NCBI GenBank assembly: GCA_030647205.1
Contig: JAUSJO010000008.1
Span: 1 to 64,000 of the forward strand
Origin: a bacterium
GTDB lineage: Bacteria > Patescibacteria > CPR2 > UBA1875 > JAJYID01
DNA: 64,000 nt
Direction: 5' to 3'
Within the stretch, counting starts at the first letter, position 1, and each line of letters begins with the position of its first letter. This document shows, in pieces, positions 41,470-50,545 of this stretch. The notes beneath the pieces are model-generated. The model was not told where the DNA came from, did not search any database, and saw only the letters and a list, made by a program, of their open reading frames with translations. The position numbers were made by a program, and so were the translations under genes.

Positions 41470-41802
41470 ATGGTAGAAAAAGAAAACAAAAAGTTTGCAG
41501 TGATAAAAACCGGTGGGAAACAGTACAAGGTTTCTGAAGGCGATGTTTTTGATATTGAAAAAGTTGAAATAGAAGACGGTAAAGATATCAACTTTGAAGA
41601 GGTTCTTTTAGTTGCTGATGGCGATAAAGTAGAAGTTGGCCAGCCAAATGTAAAGGATGCGAAAGTTAAGGCAAAGGTTGTGTCACAAGAAAAAGCCGAT
41701 AAAATTATAGTCTTTAAGTATAAGAAACGGAAAAATTACAGAAAAAAGACCGGTCACAGGCAAAAAGTGACGAAAGTTCAGATAGAAAAAATAAGCGTAT
41801 AA
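41470..41802 (+). CDS. rplU: Large ribosomal subunit protein bL21
   Basis: The protein is 110 aa. FAVIKTGGKQYKVSEGD at residues 9-25, the central VLLVADGDKVEVGQP, and the basic FKYKKRKNYRKKTGHRQKVTKVQIEKI end are the bL21 signature; binds 23S rRNA. It is followed by its own terminator; the usual neighbour rpmA (bL27) is not adjacent. Confidence 0.96.
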   Translation: MVEKENKKFAVIKTGGKQYKVSEGDVFDIEKVEIEDGKDINFEEVLLVADGDKVEVGQPNVKDAKVKAKVVSQEKADKIIVFKYKKRKNYRKKTGHRQKVTKVQIEKISV

Positions 41803-41828
41803 AACAACCTCGAAAAGGGGTTGTTTTT
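41802..41828 (+). terminator. rplU terminator
   Basis: AAACAACC / GGTTGTTT stem with a T-run. Confidence 0.8.
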
Positions 41829-41928
41829 GCATAGTACAAGCGTTACGATAAAAACAGGTCATAGGAAAATATCTTACCAAATTCTTATGGAGAACCTTAC
41901 AATTTATACTACGAAGGAGGGAGGTGTA

Positions 41929-42159
41929 ATGTTGAAGCGTAAAGACATTGAGAAAGAGGTTAAAAGCCGGGTAGAAAAAGCGCTGGACTCATTGACAGTC
42001 AATATAACAAAGGAGATAACCATCGAAGGGCCGGTGTCGGGAGAGTCTCATGTATGTATGCTTTCTGAAGTGTTAAATGATAGCCAGAGGGCGAGAACTT
42101 TGAGGGAAATCGTCGAGTTTGAAAGCGGATTTCAGCACCTCAAAGCAAAAGTAGCGTAG
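41929..42159 (+). CDS. Small hypothetical protein, 76 aa
   Basis: ATG at 41929 is chosen because AAGGAGGGAGG precedes it; the frame opens earlier (41821), but that stretch contains the rplU terminator. Charged helical start (KRKDIEKEVKSRVEKALDSL), then NITKEITIEGPVSGESHVCMLSEVLNDSQRARTLREIVEFESGF. No family is recognised. Confidence 0.65.
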   Translation: MLKRKDIEKEVKSRVEKALDSLTVNITKEITIEGPVSGESHVCMLSEVLNDSQRARTLREIVEFESGFQHLKAKVA

Positions 42160-42172
42160 TATAAATCCTTTA

Positions 42173-42205
42173 AAGGGCCCGCATCGTGCGGGCCCTTGTC
42201 CTTTG
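42173..42205 (+). terminator. Terminator
   Basis: GGGCCCGCA / TGCGGGCCC stem (42175-42195), T-rich tail of moderate quality. Confidence 0.7.
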
Positions 42206-42306
42206 TAAATTTATTATTAAATTAGTAAACTTTAATGGTACAATAAAAGTATAAATGTCGGACTATTATTATCCAAAATACACTCCGGCAAACAAGGAGA
42301 AGAAAA

Positions 42307-43446
42307 ATGACAGACAGTGTTCATATACCTAAAATAGTTATCACGGGAGGGCCATGCGGCGGAAAAACCACAGGGATGAGCTATTGTGTTGAGAAACTTC
42401 AGGATTATGGATTCAAGCCTATAGTTATTCCCGAGACTCCAACCATGTTTATCCTTTCCGGTCTCGACCCAACAGTAATGGCTGCCGATGAGTATATTAG
42501 ATTTGAGGAAGGTCTGCTCAAATCACAACTTCAGATAGAGGACAACTTTGTTTATTTGGCGACTCATTTGAATCATAATAAACCTGTTTTAATTTTTGAT
42601 AGAGGCGTTATGGATATTGCTGCTTACCTTTCTCAGGAGCAGTTTGAGGCGATAGTTGATGATATGGGGATGAGTATAACCTCGTTGCGTGACAAACGCT
42701 ACGATGGGGTGTTTCATCTGGTTACGGCAGCGATCGGCGCGGAAAAGTTCTATACTTGCGAAAACAACCCTGCGCGACTAGAGACCAACCTTGAAGACGC
42801 GCGAGAGGCAGATAGGAAGACGATGGAGGCATGGGTTGGCGCTCCACATCTTCAGGTAATAGACAACTCTGACGACTTTGAGGGCAAAATGAAACGAACT
42901 TTCCAGGCAATATGCCGTGTACTTGGTATTCCTGTTCCCGTGGAAGATGAGCGTAAGTTTCTTGTTGCCGATTTTGATGAAGACGAACTGCCTTATCACC
43001 AAAAAATATCTATTGAGCAAGTGTATCTGCTATCAGAAGATGAGAATGATGAGGTGCGCATAAGGAAAAGAGGGCAAAACGGTGCGTTTTGCTACTATAA
43101 AACACACAAAGCTTCTACGGGAAAGGCGGGCAAAAGGTATGAGAAGGAAAGACCCATTACCGGAAAGGAATATTGTGAGGAGCTTGCACATGCTGATCCT
43201 GATAGAGTCCCCATTAAAAAAGACAGGATATGCTTTTTGTGGAAGAACCAGTACTTTGAGCTCGACATTATCAAGAGTCCCGGAAAACATGCCGGCAAGA
43301 TTCTTCTTGAGATTGAGCTGACGGAAGATAACGAAGATGTTAAACTACCCTCTTTCATAAAGATACTAAAAGAAGTTACTGATGACCCTAGCTACCATAA
43401 CTCTTCTTTGGCGCTAAAGAGTAGGGAATCATCTAAATCCGCTTAA
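42307..43446 (+). CDS. P-loop NTPase (AAA_28-like) fused to CYTH domain
   Basis: The protein is 379 aa. The N-terminal half has Walker A GGPCGGKTT (14-22), then IPETPTMFILSGLD and LIFDRGVMDIAAYL, like the AAA_28 nucleoside-kinase-like group. From about 205 a CYTH/triphosphate-tunnel domain begins with ExExK in the form EDERK, followed by VRIRKRGQ, CYYKTHK, YEKERPIT and ILLEIELTED, alternating charged strands lining a tunnel. These domains act on triphosphates or organic phosphates. AAGGAG ribosome site; substrate unknown. Confidence 0.85.
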   Translation: MTDSVHIPKIVITGGPCGGKTTGMSYCVEKLQDYGFKPIVIPETPTMFILSGLDPTVMAADEYIRFEEGLLKSQLQIEDNFVYLATHLNHNKPVLIFDRGVMDIAAYLSQEQFEAIVDDMGMSITSLRDKRYDGVFHLVTAAIGAEKFYTCENNPARLETNLEDAREADRKTMEAWVGAPHLQVIDNSDDFEGKMKRTFQAICRVLGIPVPVEDERKFLVADFDEDELPYHQKISIEQVYLLSEDENDEVRIRKRGQNGAFCYYKTHKASTGKAGKRYEKERPITGKEYCEELAHADPDRVPIKKDRICFLWKNQYFELDIIKSPGKHAGKILLEIELTEDNEDVKLPSFIKILKEVTDDPSYHNSSLALKSRESSKSA

Positions 43447-43474
43447 AAATCAAGTTTTAAGAAGATAGTTTTTC

Positions 43475-43483
43475 TGCTATAGT
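43475..43483 (+). promoter_or_regulatory. parA extended -10, near-leaderless
   Basis: TGCTATAGT; 10 bases later comes the parA ATG, so the leader would be only a few nucleotides. The -35 is weak. Confidence 0.5.
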
Positions 43484-43493
43484 GAAGATAACT

Positions 43494-44258
43494 ATGGGAC
43501 AGGTAATAACAGTGACAAACCAAAAGGGCGGGGTTGGAAAAACCACGACCACGATGAACTTGGCTGCGTATCTTGCAAATGAAGGCAGTCGGGTTCTTTT
43601 AATTGACCTTGATCCGCAAGGAAACTCAACGAGTGGCATCGGCATAGACAGAAGAAGTGTCAACCGGTCTCTTTATGATATCCTGATAAACGAAGTTCAC
43701 CCGCGCGAAGCGATTTACAAAACGAAATATGAAAATTTGCACATTATTCCTTCGGCTCAAGTTTTGGCGGCGGCTGAGGTAGAGCTTGTTTCCCACTTGG
43801 CCCGCGAGCACAAGCTGAAAAATGCTCTGGCAAAAATTTCAAACGATTACGACTACATATTCATGGATTCTCCTCCATCTTTGGGACTACTCACAGTAAA
43901 CGGATTAACAGCCTCGGATAAAATATTAATTCCTGTCCAGGCAGAGTATTTTGCCCTTGAAGGTCTGGGTCAGCTTTTGCATACAGTACAAAGAATTAAA
44001 ACGAATTTAAACCCAAAAATTGATTTGCTCGGAGTCCTTATAACAATGTATGATAAAAGAACGATACTTTCCCGGCAGGTTGAGGGTGAAGTGAAAAAAC
44101 ATTTTCCCGGAAAAGTTTTTGATACAGTTGTTCCGAGGAATATTCGTCTTGCTGAGGCGCCGAGTTTCGGCAAAAGTATATTTGGATATGACAAGCTTGG
44201 CAAAGGGGCAAGCGCTTATAAAAGTTTAGCAAAGGAGGTGCACTTAAAATGTCAGTGA
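43494..44258 (+). CDS. parA: Chromosome partitioning ATPase ParA
   Basis: The protein is 254 aa. The deviant Walker A KGGVGKTTT at residues 11-19, LLIDLDPQGNSTSGIG (A'), IFMDSPPSLGLLTVNGL (Walker B) and GVLITMYDKRTILSRQV match ParA/Soj. The ATG at 43494 is favoured over the in-frame GTG at 43482, which overlaps the -10. It overlaps parB by 10 bp. I found no parS site in the window. Confidence 0.95.
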   Translation: MGQVITVTNQKGGVGKTTTTMNLAAYLANEGSRVLLIDLDPQGNSTSGIGIDRRSVNRSLYDILINEVHPREAIYKTKYENLHIIPSAQVLAAAEVELVSHLAREHKLKNALAKISNDYDYIFMDSPPSLGLLTVNGLTASDKILIPVQAEYFALEGLGQLLHTVQRIKTNLNPKIDLLGVLITMYDKRTILSRQVEGEVKKHFPGKVFDTVVPRNIRLAEAPSFGKSIFGYDKLGKGASAYKSLAKEVHLKCQ

Positions 44259-45121
44259 AAGGTAGCAGGGGTTTAGGCAGGGGCTTGGATGCTTTGATCC
44301 CCACAAATAGTACAAGTCAGTCTTCAAATGTTTCAGGGAAACCGGAAGGCAGTCTTATAAATGTTCCAACGAACTCTATCCGGCCAAACTCGCAGCAACC
44401 GAGACAGACATTTGGTGACGAATCTTTGGCGGATCTGGCAAGCTCAATCCAGGAACACGGAATTATCCAGCCTCTCGTTGTGGTTAAGGTAGAGGATGGT
44501 TATGAGCTTGTTGCCGGTGAGAGACGCTTAAGAGCGGCAAAAGTTATAGGACTAAAAGAAGTGCCGGTAATAATCCGAAGTGCCAAAGAACTCAAAAAAC
44601 TTGAGTTGGCGATGGTTGAAAATATTCAAAGAGACAATCTAAATGTCTTGGATGAAGCGCGCGGCTACAAAAGGCTGATGGACGAGTTTTCGCTCTCTCA
44701 GGAAGATGTCGCAAGGAAAATGGGAAAGTCGAGAAGTGCTGTTGCAAACAAAATCCGTCTTTTGGATTTACCGGTGGAAGTAAAAAGGGCGATAAACGCA
44801 GGACAAATTTCAGAGGGGCACGGACGTGCGCTTTTGGGTCTTGATAACCCGGAACAGATTTTGATGCTTTGCGGACTTATCATCGCCCGTAAACTTTCCG
44901 TCAGAGAAACTGAGCAGAAGGTTAACGAGGTACTATCAGGTCAGAAAATATCGAGGTCTGATAAAAAAGAAAAAGACCCGAATGTTTTAGACCTTGAGAA
45001 ACAGCTTCGTGAGTCGATCGGAGCGAGAGTGAAAATCCGAAGCAAGCGAAACGGCGGCTCTATTGTTATCGACTATACATCCCAGCAAGAGCTGGAAAGA
45101 ATCCTAGGACTTCTTAAATAA
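44249..45121 (+). CDS. parB: Chromosome partitioning protein ParB
   Basis: The protein is 290 aa. The N-terminal RGLGRGLDALIP (ParA-stimulating), the CTPase/ParB domain (IRPNSQQPRQTFGDESLADLASSIQEHGIIQPLVV, GERRLRAAK, ENIQRDNLNVLDEARGYKRL) and the HTH (SQEDVARKMGKSRSAVANKIRLL) are present, then a C-terminal dimerisation region. AAAGGAGGTG ribosome site within parA. Confidence 0.95.
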   Translation: MSVKGSRGLGRGLDALIPTNSTSQSSNVSGKPEGSLINVPTNSIRPNSQQPRQTFGDESLADLASSIQEHGIIQPLVVVKVEDGYELVAGERRLRAAKVIGLKEVPVIIRSAKELKKLELAMVENIQRDNLNVLDEARGYKRLMDEFSLSQEDVARKMGKSRSAVANKIRLLDLPVEVKRAINAGQISEGHGRALLGLDNPEQILMLCGLIIARKLSVRETEQKVNEVLSGQKISRSDKKEKDPNVLDLEKQLRESIGARVKIRSKRNGGSIVIDYTSQQELERILGLLK

Positions 45122-45128
45122 AATTATT

Positions 45129-45482
45129 ATGGGTATAAACGTAGAGTTTAATCCCGACTTGGCGCTTCGGGATATCTCAGAGTTTAAAAATGGAAACAGA
45201 GAAAAAGAAGAGTGCATCCCGGAAGATCTAAAAGCCGGGAGTATTTATGATTTTTTGAAAAGCGGGCAGAGAAACTATTGGTTGGAGGGTGAACTTCCTC
45301 TTCTTGAAACTAAGGGTGATGCAGTTTTATCCCGTCCGGTTGCGAGCATTATTATCTTAGAGATCACTCATTTTAAAGAAAAAGATAAGGTCTATACAAA
45401 AGGTAAATATAAAGTAGTCGAAATTTTTAGTGATGATAAAATTTATTTTGAAAGCTATGCGAGGGTCGGAGTAAGAGACTAA
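45129..45482 (+). CDS. Hypothetical protein, 117 aa
   Basis: It starts 7 bp after parB and is probably co-transcribed. It is charged and mostly beta in appearance after residue 55 (ASIIILEITHFKEKDKVYTKGKYKVVEIFSDDKIYFESYARVGV). No signal peptide or known motif. Common CPR-type orphan; function unknown. Confidence 0.75.
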   Translation: MGINVEFNPDLALRDISEFKNGNREKEECIPEDLKAGSIYDFLKSGQRNYWLEGELPLLETKGDAVLSRPVASIIILEITHFKEKDKVYTKGKYKVVEIFSDDKIYFESYARVGVRD

Positions 45483-45596
45483 GCTGCGAGTGTTCGCTTG
45501 CCAAAGTGTAGCACTGTAAAATTTTTTATAGTATAATCATTGTCTCTAAGAATAACTTTGTGTACCTATAAATGATTCCAAAAAGGAGTGGTATGA

Positions 45597-46253
45597 ATGG
45601 CGTATAGCCCTTTCTTGGATTTATATCCAACAAGCAAGATAAGTGGTAACAAGCTCAGCGAAGAAGAAATAGCATACTACAGGAAAAAAGAAGCAGCAAA
45701 GAGGGGCGTATGTGGTGAAGAGGGTTGTGGCGTTCCACTTGCAGGTGACAATAAAACCGGGAAATGCTCTATTCATGGCGGAAGTAAATACGAAAATGTG
45801 AATATTGGCAAGTACCATAAGAAGTGGAGAGACGATTTCTTTAGGGCCTTTGGCGCACTTAAGGAAAGAGGTCATAAGGTTACCAGAGATAGTCTGGATG
45901 ACATCCTTATAGATCGTCCTATAGATAAATGGCTAGAGGTGCTCAGAAGAGAAGGATATCTCGTCCCTAGGGCAGCGTCTGTGTTGTATGAAAGAGTCAA
46001 GGACAAGCCACTGTCAGAAGAATCAGCAACGGTGAAGCAGATCGTAGAAGGGGTAGAAAGTCTTGTCATACAAAATGCAAAAAGATCATTTTGTATGACA
46101 GAAATCCAGAAATACTGTGGAGTAACCCCAAAGATCGCTAAGCTGGCTCTCAAAAATGCCGTAGGCTTAGGCTATTTAAAGGCTGTAGAGCCGGCACAAG
46201 AAGTTACTCTTACCAAGAAAGGTAAACAATTTTTAGCCAAACTTGGTTACTGA
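45597..46253 (+). CDS. Putative zinc-ribbon / winged-helix protein, 218 aa
   Basis: ATG with AAAGGAG upstream gives MAYSPFLDLYP. Residues 38-60 hold CGEEGCGVPL ... CSIHG, a possible zinc site. The C-terminal 60 residues (FCMTEIQKYCGVTPKIAKLALKNAVGLGYLKAV ... VTLTKKGKQFLAKL) look like a winged helix, so DNA binding is plausible. The leader carries the inverted repeat AATCATT/AATGATT (45536-45542, 45571-45577). Followed by a strong terminator. Confidence 0.7.
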   Translation: MAYSPFLDLYPTSKISGNKLSEEEIAYYRKKEAAKRGVCGEEGCGVPLAGDNKTGKCSIHGGSKYENVNIGKYHKKWRDDFFRAFGALKERGHKVTRDSLDDILIDRPIDKWLEVLRREGYLVPRAASVLYERVKDKPLSEESATVKQIVEGVESLVIQNAKRSFCMTEIQKYCGVTPKIAKLALKNAVGLGYLKAVEPAQEVTLTKKGKQFLAKLGY

Positions 46254-46258
46254 GACAA

Positions 46259-46288
46259 GCGCCCCGATGGATATCGGGGCGCCTTTTT
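46259..46288 (+). terminator. Rho-independent terminator
   Basis: GCGCCCCGAT / ATCGGGGCGC stem with CC and five T; lies between convergent genes. Confidence 0.9.
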
Positions 46289-46303
46289 ATTGCATGTTAA
46301 ATT

Positions 46304-46933
46304 TTAGTATTTAGGATGAGGGATAAGACCAAGCTCGTTGATCGGTAAAATTCTGATCCATGCTTTTCCGGTAATGTGGTCTTTCGGTAGAACTCCCCAT
46401 TCTCTAGAGTCGAGACTGGCATTGGGCTGTCTGTTGTCGCCGAGGACAAAGTATTCATTTTTGCCCAGGGTTTTGTTGATGCTACCCAGAAGTTTGTAGT
46501 TATCACTTTTTGGGATGTATGATTCATTTAAAACAAAACCATCAGGATGCTCTTTATTTTTTATTGTCACGGTCCCGTCTTTGATGACGACAGTTTCTCC
46601 TGGTACGCCGATGATTCTTTTAATGAAATTAGTGCAGGGACCCTGAAGAAAAGTTCTATTGATAACGCTTTTTGATATAAAGCTGTCGCACTGGTTTTCG
46701 GGGTGCTTAAAAATTATGACTTCGCCACGATGCAGACCGAAGATCCTTGATGAAAGCTCCTCAACAAAGATATACTCATTGTCGTGAAAGTTCGGTTCCA
46801 TAGAACTCCCCTTGACAATGAAGGGCTGAATGATGAAAAAACGGACAACTATTATTAAAACAGAAACTATCAATATTGTTTTGATTATTTCTTTAGTGAA
46901 TATTTTTCCGTTTTCGGATTTTTCTTGTTCCAT
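46304..46933 (-). CDS. lepB: Signal peptidase I
   Basis: The protein is 209 aa with one N-terminal TM (residues 17-36). Catalytic serine S44 in KGSSMEP, general-base lysine K105 in FIKRIIGVPGE, and GDNRQPNASLDSREWGVLP (box E). It cleaves signal peptides on the outer face of the membrane. Divergent from the LCP gene, with a 58-bp gap to that promoter. Confidence 0.95.
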   Translation of the reverse strand: MEQEKSENGKIFTKEIIKTILIVSVLIIVVRFFIIQPFIVKGSSMEPNFHDNEYIFVEELSSRIFGLHRGEVIIFKHPENQCDSFISKSVINRTFLQGPCTNFIKRIIGVPGETVVIKDGTVTIKNKEHPDGFVLNESYIPKSDNYKLLGSINKTLGKNEYFVLGDNRQPNASLDSREWGVLPKDHITGKAWIRILPINELGLIPHPKY

Positions 46934-46991
46934 AGAGCTATAACTTATTCTTTCTTACTACAAACTAACAAACAGTGTAGCAACAAAACAC

Positions 46992-47020
46992 TTGGCGGGC
47001 AATGGATTTTTTTGTATACT
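46992..47020 (+). promoter_or_regulatory. Promoter of LCP gene
   Basis: TTGGCG (46992-46997), 17 bp, TATACT (47015-47020). It also shows that the upstream in-frame TTG at 46992 is not the start. Confidence 0.7.
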
Positions 47021-47057
47021 TTCCTTGTTAAACATTATCAAAATACGTAAAGGTAAA

Positions 47058-48431
47058 ATGAGTAAAAAATCGATTGATGACATATTGAGTGAGATTGAAA
47101 ACGAAAAAACCGGAGAAGAAGTGCGAAAAAACGAAGGCGGCGAAAAGACCCCTGTAAAGTTTAAAAAGAAAAAGAAAAAGAACTGGAAAAAAAGGATTAT
47201 CCTTACATTGCTTGTCGTATTCTTGATTGGCGGTTCTTTAGTCGGTGTCAAAGCTTATATGATGGCAAAGAAAATGTTTCAGGGAGGGACGGTCCCCGGT
47301 CTTTTGGGTTTCTTGGGTCAAAACCAGCTGAAGGGTGAGGCGGATGGAAGGATTAATATTCTGCTTCTTGGCATCGGCGGTGCAAACCATCCCGGCGGAA
47401 CGCTGACAGACACCATAATGGTTGCCAGTATCAAGCCGCAGACAAATGAAGTTGCTATGTTGAGCGTTCCGCGAGACCTATATGTTCCGATTGACGGTTA
47501 CGGAAAGGACAAGATAAATGCCGCAAATGCTCTCGGCGAGCAGAAAAACTATCCCGGTGGCGGTATGGCACTCTCAAAAGATACGATTTCAAAAACTCTT
47601 GATATTCCAATCCACTATACTGTCAGAGTTGATTTTGAAGGTTTTTCTAAGATCATTGATGCTGTCGGCGGAGTGGATATGGATGTTGAGCAGGATCTGT
47701 ATGATCCATACTATCCTGATGGTACATACTCAATCAAAAAAGGGCATTATCACATGGACGGGAAAGCGGCGCTTAAATATGCCAGGAGTCGTGAGACTAC
47801 CTCTGACTTTGACAGAGCAAAAAGACAGCAGAAAATAATAATTGCCGTAAAAGAGAAGGTATTAAGCGCAGGAACGCTTACAAATCCTCAAAAAATGAAT
47901 GATATTTTATCAGCACTTTCTGATCATATCAAAACAGATATGCAAATATGGGAAGCCCAAAGGCTTGCAACTATTTTCCAAAAAGTAGATAAAAATAAAA
48001 TTATAAACAGAGTTTTAGATAACTCGGCAGATGGACCGCTTGAGTCTGCCAACATGGGAATGTATGTTCTTTTGCCTAAAACAGGAAACTTTAAGGAAAT
48101 CCAAAGTATTGCTCAAAATATTTTTACCGATTCTTCTCTCAGAAGTGAGGCGGCGAAAATACAAGTATTGAATGCCACAGGGGTTTCGGGACAGGCGAAA
48201 AAGGCAGCAGATGGAATCTCAGGAAACGGATTTAAAATAGAAGATGTTTCAAACGCAGACGAAGTTAACACGGCAACCGTCATTTATGATCACTCAAATG
48301 GGACAAAGCCAAAAACGATAGAGTTTCTCGAGAAAAAATACTGTGTCAAGTCAGTGCAAAAGGCTGACAATACCGGTGCGGGCTATGACATCTCGGTTGT
48401 GATAGGTAAAGACCAGCTAAACAAAGACTGA
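47058..48431 (+). CDS. LytR-CpsA-Psr (LCP) family protein with LytR_C domain
   Basis: The protein is 457 aa. A basic, charged cytoplasmic N-terminus precedes a TM at about 56-75. The LCP domain (RINILLLGIGGANHPGGTLTDTIMVASIKP ... LSVPRDLYVPIDGYGKDKINAANALG ... ALKYARSRETTSDFDRAKRQQKI) is followed by a C-terminal LytR_C domain (KIQVLNATGVSGQAKKAADGI). LCP enzymes attach anionic glycopolymers to the wall. The stop TGA shares a base with the next ATG. Confidence 0.93.
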   Translation: MSKKSIDDILSEIENEKTGEEVRKNEGGEKTPVKFKKKKKKNWKKRIILTLLVVFLIGGSLVGVKAYMMAKKMFQGGTVPGLLGFLGQNQLKGEADGRINILLLGIGGANHPGGTLTDTIMVASIKPQTNEVAMLSVPRDLYVPIDGYGKDKINAANALGEQKNYPGGGMALSKDTISKTLDIPIHYTVRVDFEGFSKIIDAVGGVDMDVEQDLYDPYYPDGTYSIKKGHYHMDGKAALKYARSRETTSDFDRAKRQQKIIIAVKEKVLSAGTLTNPQKMNDILSALSDHIKTDMQIWEAQRLATIFQKVDKNKIINRVLDNSADGPLESANMGMYVLLPKTGNFKEIQSIAQNIFTDSSLRSEAAKIQVLNATGVSGQAKKAADGISGNGFKIEDVSNADEVNTATVIYDHSNGTKPKTIEFLEKKYCVKSVQKADNTGAGYDISVVIGKDQLNKD

Positions 48432-49258
48432 TGAAAATACCTGCAGGAAATAAATCGGACTTAGTTCTTGCATTTCTCTACGTAGAAAGCATCCTTCTCT
48501 CTTTAATAATAGAAAATAGAGGATTTTTCTGGCTCCTCTTCGCGTTTTCGACAGTAACTGTTTTTTTCTATAGTATTATTTTTCTGGAAATACACTGGAA
48601 AAAAATCCTCGAAAGCGAAAAAAAATATGATGTGACTATAGTTGTTGTAATGACGGCAATGCTTAATGCCAACGTTATGGTTTTTGCTAATCGTCTCATC
48701 CTTGGCATCATACTGCTTATCTACTATGTTGGTCTCAGGTACTTGATGGGAATGTTTAAGAGTTCTAATGTGAGCCAAATGCAGAAAAATGCCCTCAATC
48801 TGTCTGTTCTGTTTACAATATTTCTTGGCAGCAACCTTCTTACTAATATTACTATTATTTTAGAAAAAGGGGTTGGTGAGATAGCCGTTGCCCTTTCTAA
48901 TGTTGTTATGTTTGCATTTCTTTATCTAATCTCCTACTATAACTTTGCAAAAAACAGAGTCCCAAAGAAGTGGGCTCGCGTGTATTCTGCCGTTTTGGCG
49001 CTTATTTTGAGCGAAGCGTCTCTACTTGCCGGTTTTTATCTTGAAAGATATCCAAGTATATACAAAGTTGAAAGCACATCAAACATGGCGATTGTTACAT
49101 TGCCGCTTTTTCTGGTCGTAATATACTATATGTTGTATGGACTCATGATACATAAACTAGAAAAGAGACTTGCTTCACGTGTTTTAATGGAATACGTAGG
49201 GATATCAACCGTGATACTGATAACTTTATTTATAACTATACGTTGGTTTGCAACATAG
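48431..49258 (+). CDS. Polytopic membrane protein, 275 aa
   Basis: About eight hydrophobic segments (for example FLYVESILLSLII, FFWLLFAFSTVTVFFYSIIFL, VALSNVVMFAFLYLISYY, YVGISTVILITLFITI). No catalytic or transporter motif is visible. Sandwiched and coupled between LCP and HtrA genes, so an envelope role is likely. Not recognised. Confidence 0.8.
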   Translation: MKIPAGNKSDLVLAFLYVESILLSLIIENRGFFWLLFAFSTVTVFFYSIIFLEIHWKKILESEKKYDVTIVVVMTAMLNANVMVFANRLILGIILLIYYVGLRYLMGMFKSSNVSQMQKNALNLSVLFTIFLGSNLLTNITIILEKGVGEIAVALSNVVMFAFLYLISYYNFAKNRVPKKWARVYSAVLALILSEASLLAGFYLERYPSIYKVESTSNMAIVTLPLFLVVIYYMLYGLMIHKLEKRLASRVLMEYVGISTVILITLFITIRWFAT

Positions 49259-49267
49259 GAGGCTTAT

Positions 49268-50422
49268 ATGGATCAATCTAGCAGTAGCAAGATCTCTGCG
49301 AAAAATTCAGATAATGAGAATGAACACGCAGTTTTAAAGAAAAAAGCTGCATTTTTAATAATTGCCTCTTTTGCTATGGGTATTTTAGGGGGGATCTTAG
49401 GATCTAATATTTCAAATGGGAATATAAACACTAACTTTGGCGGTGGAAATAAAACTTATAAGGTAACAGAACAGTCAGCAGTTATTGATGTAGTCAAAAA
49501 AGTTAGTCCTGCCGTAGTTAGTATTACAAGCGAGAGCTCGACCCTTGGGTTTTTTGGCCAAGTTCAACGGACAAAAAGTTCCGGTACAGGGTTCATTGTT
49601 GATCCAAACGGACTTATTGTTACAAATAAGCATGTTGTCGCAGATCAAAATGCCAAATACAGCGTTTTTACAAGCGATGGCAAGGAGTATAAGGCGGAGA
49701 TTAAAGCTCAGGATTCGTTAACCGACTTGGCATTTATAAAAATTGATGCAAAGGGTTTACCGGTTGCGGATCTCGGCAACTCTGATGATCTTCAGGTTGG
49801 GCAAAGTGTGATTGCTATAGGTAATGCCCTGGGGCAATACCAAAATACAGTGACAACTGGTGTAGTCAGCGGTATCGGTAGGGCCATAGAGGCAGGAGAC
49901 TCTACTGGCGGGTCTGCAGAGAATCTGGAAAATGTTATCCAGACTGATGCCGCTATAAACCCTGGAAACTCAGGTGGTCCGCTTGTAAACATTGGCGGTC
50001 AAGTTATTGGTATAAACACTGCCGTAGATCAACAAGGGCAGCTCATCGGTTTTGCAATACCGATAAGTATGATAAAAAAACAAATTGATTCCGTAAAAAT
50101 TTCCGGTAAGATAGAGCGTCCCATTCTCGGAATTCGCTATATTCCTATTACGAAAGAGTTTGCGGCTAGAAATAACCTGAAAACCGAAAAAGGCGCGCTT
50201 GTCTACGGCGGGAGTGATCCGGGAGTCCTTCCGGGCTCACCGGCAGCCAAGGCGGGAATAAAAGACGGAGATATTATCCTAAAAATGGGCAATGATGAGC
50301 TTAACCAAAACCACTCTGTCACAGGGCTCTTACAAAAATATTCCCCAGGAGATAAGGTGACTCTCACAATTCTCCGTGATTCAAAAGAACAAAAGATAGA
50401 TGTGACCCTCGGGAAAAATTAG
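49268..50422 (+). CDS. htrA: HtrA/DegP-like serine protease with PDZ domain
   Basis: The protein is 384 aa. One TM anchor at about 29-50, trypsin-like domain with triad H122 (TNKHVV), D153 (LTDLAFIK), S235 (GNSGGP), then one PDZ domain (about 290-380: GSPAAKAGIKDGDIILKMGNDELN). Degrades or refolds damaged envelope proteins. Third gene of the LCP operon, with AGGAGG upstream. Confidence 0.95.
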   Translation: MDQSSSSKISAKNSDNENEHAVLKKKAAFLIIASFAMGILGGILGSNISNGNINTNFGGGNKTYKVTEQSAVIDVVKKVSPAVVSITSESSTLGFFGQVQRTKSSGTGFIVDPNGLIVTNKHVVADQNAKYSVFTSDGKEYKAEIKAQDSLTDLAFIKIDAKGLPVADLGNSDDLQVGQSVIAIGNALGQYQNTVTTGVVSGIGRAIEAGDSTGGSAENLENVIQTDAAINPGNSGGPLVNIGGQVIGINTAVDQQGQLIGFAIPISMIKKQIDSVKISGKIERPILGIRYIPITKEFAARNNLKTEKGALVYGGSDPGVLPGSPAAKAGIKDGDIILKMGNDELNQNHSVTGLLQKYSPGDKVTLTILRDSKEQKIDVTLGKN

Positions 50423-50467
50423 AGATAGTTTTCAGCGAAATTATTTTCATAATAATACCTCTTAAGT

Positions 50468-50497
50468 TTGACAAATGTAGGTAAATTTTGCTTTAAT
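50468..50497 (+). promoter_or_regulatory. Promoter of two-CW protein gene
   Basis: TTGACA (50468-50473), 18 bp, TTTAAT (50492-50497). Confidence 0.6.
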
Positions 50498-50545
50498 GAT
50501 AGTAAGACTGTATTATTAACGTAAGGTTTAGCTAAAACATAAGGT

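Noticed and set aside
43441..45130. parS sites near parA-parB
   Set aside because: No copy of the TGTTTCACGTGAAACA-like palindrome was found by eye.
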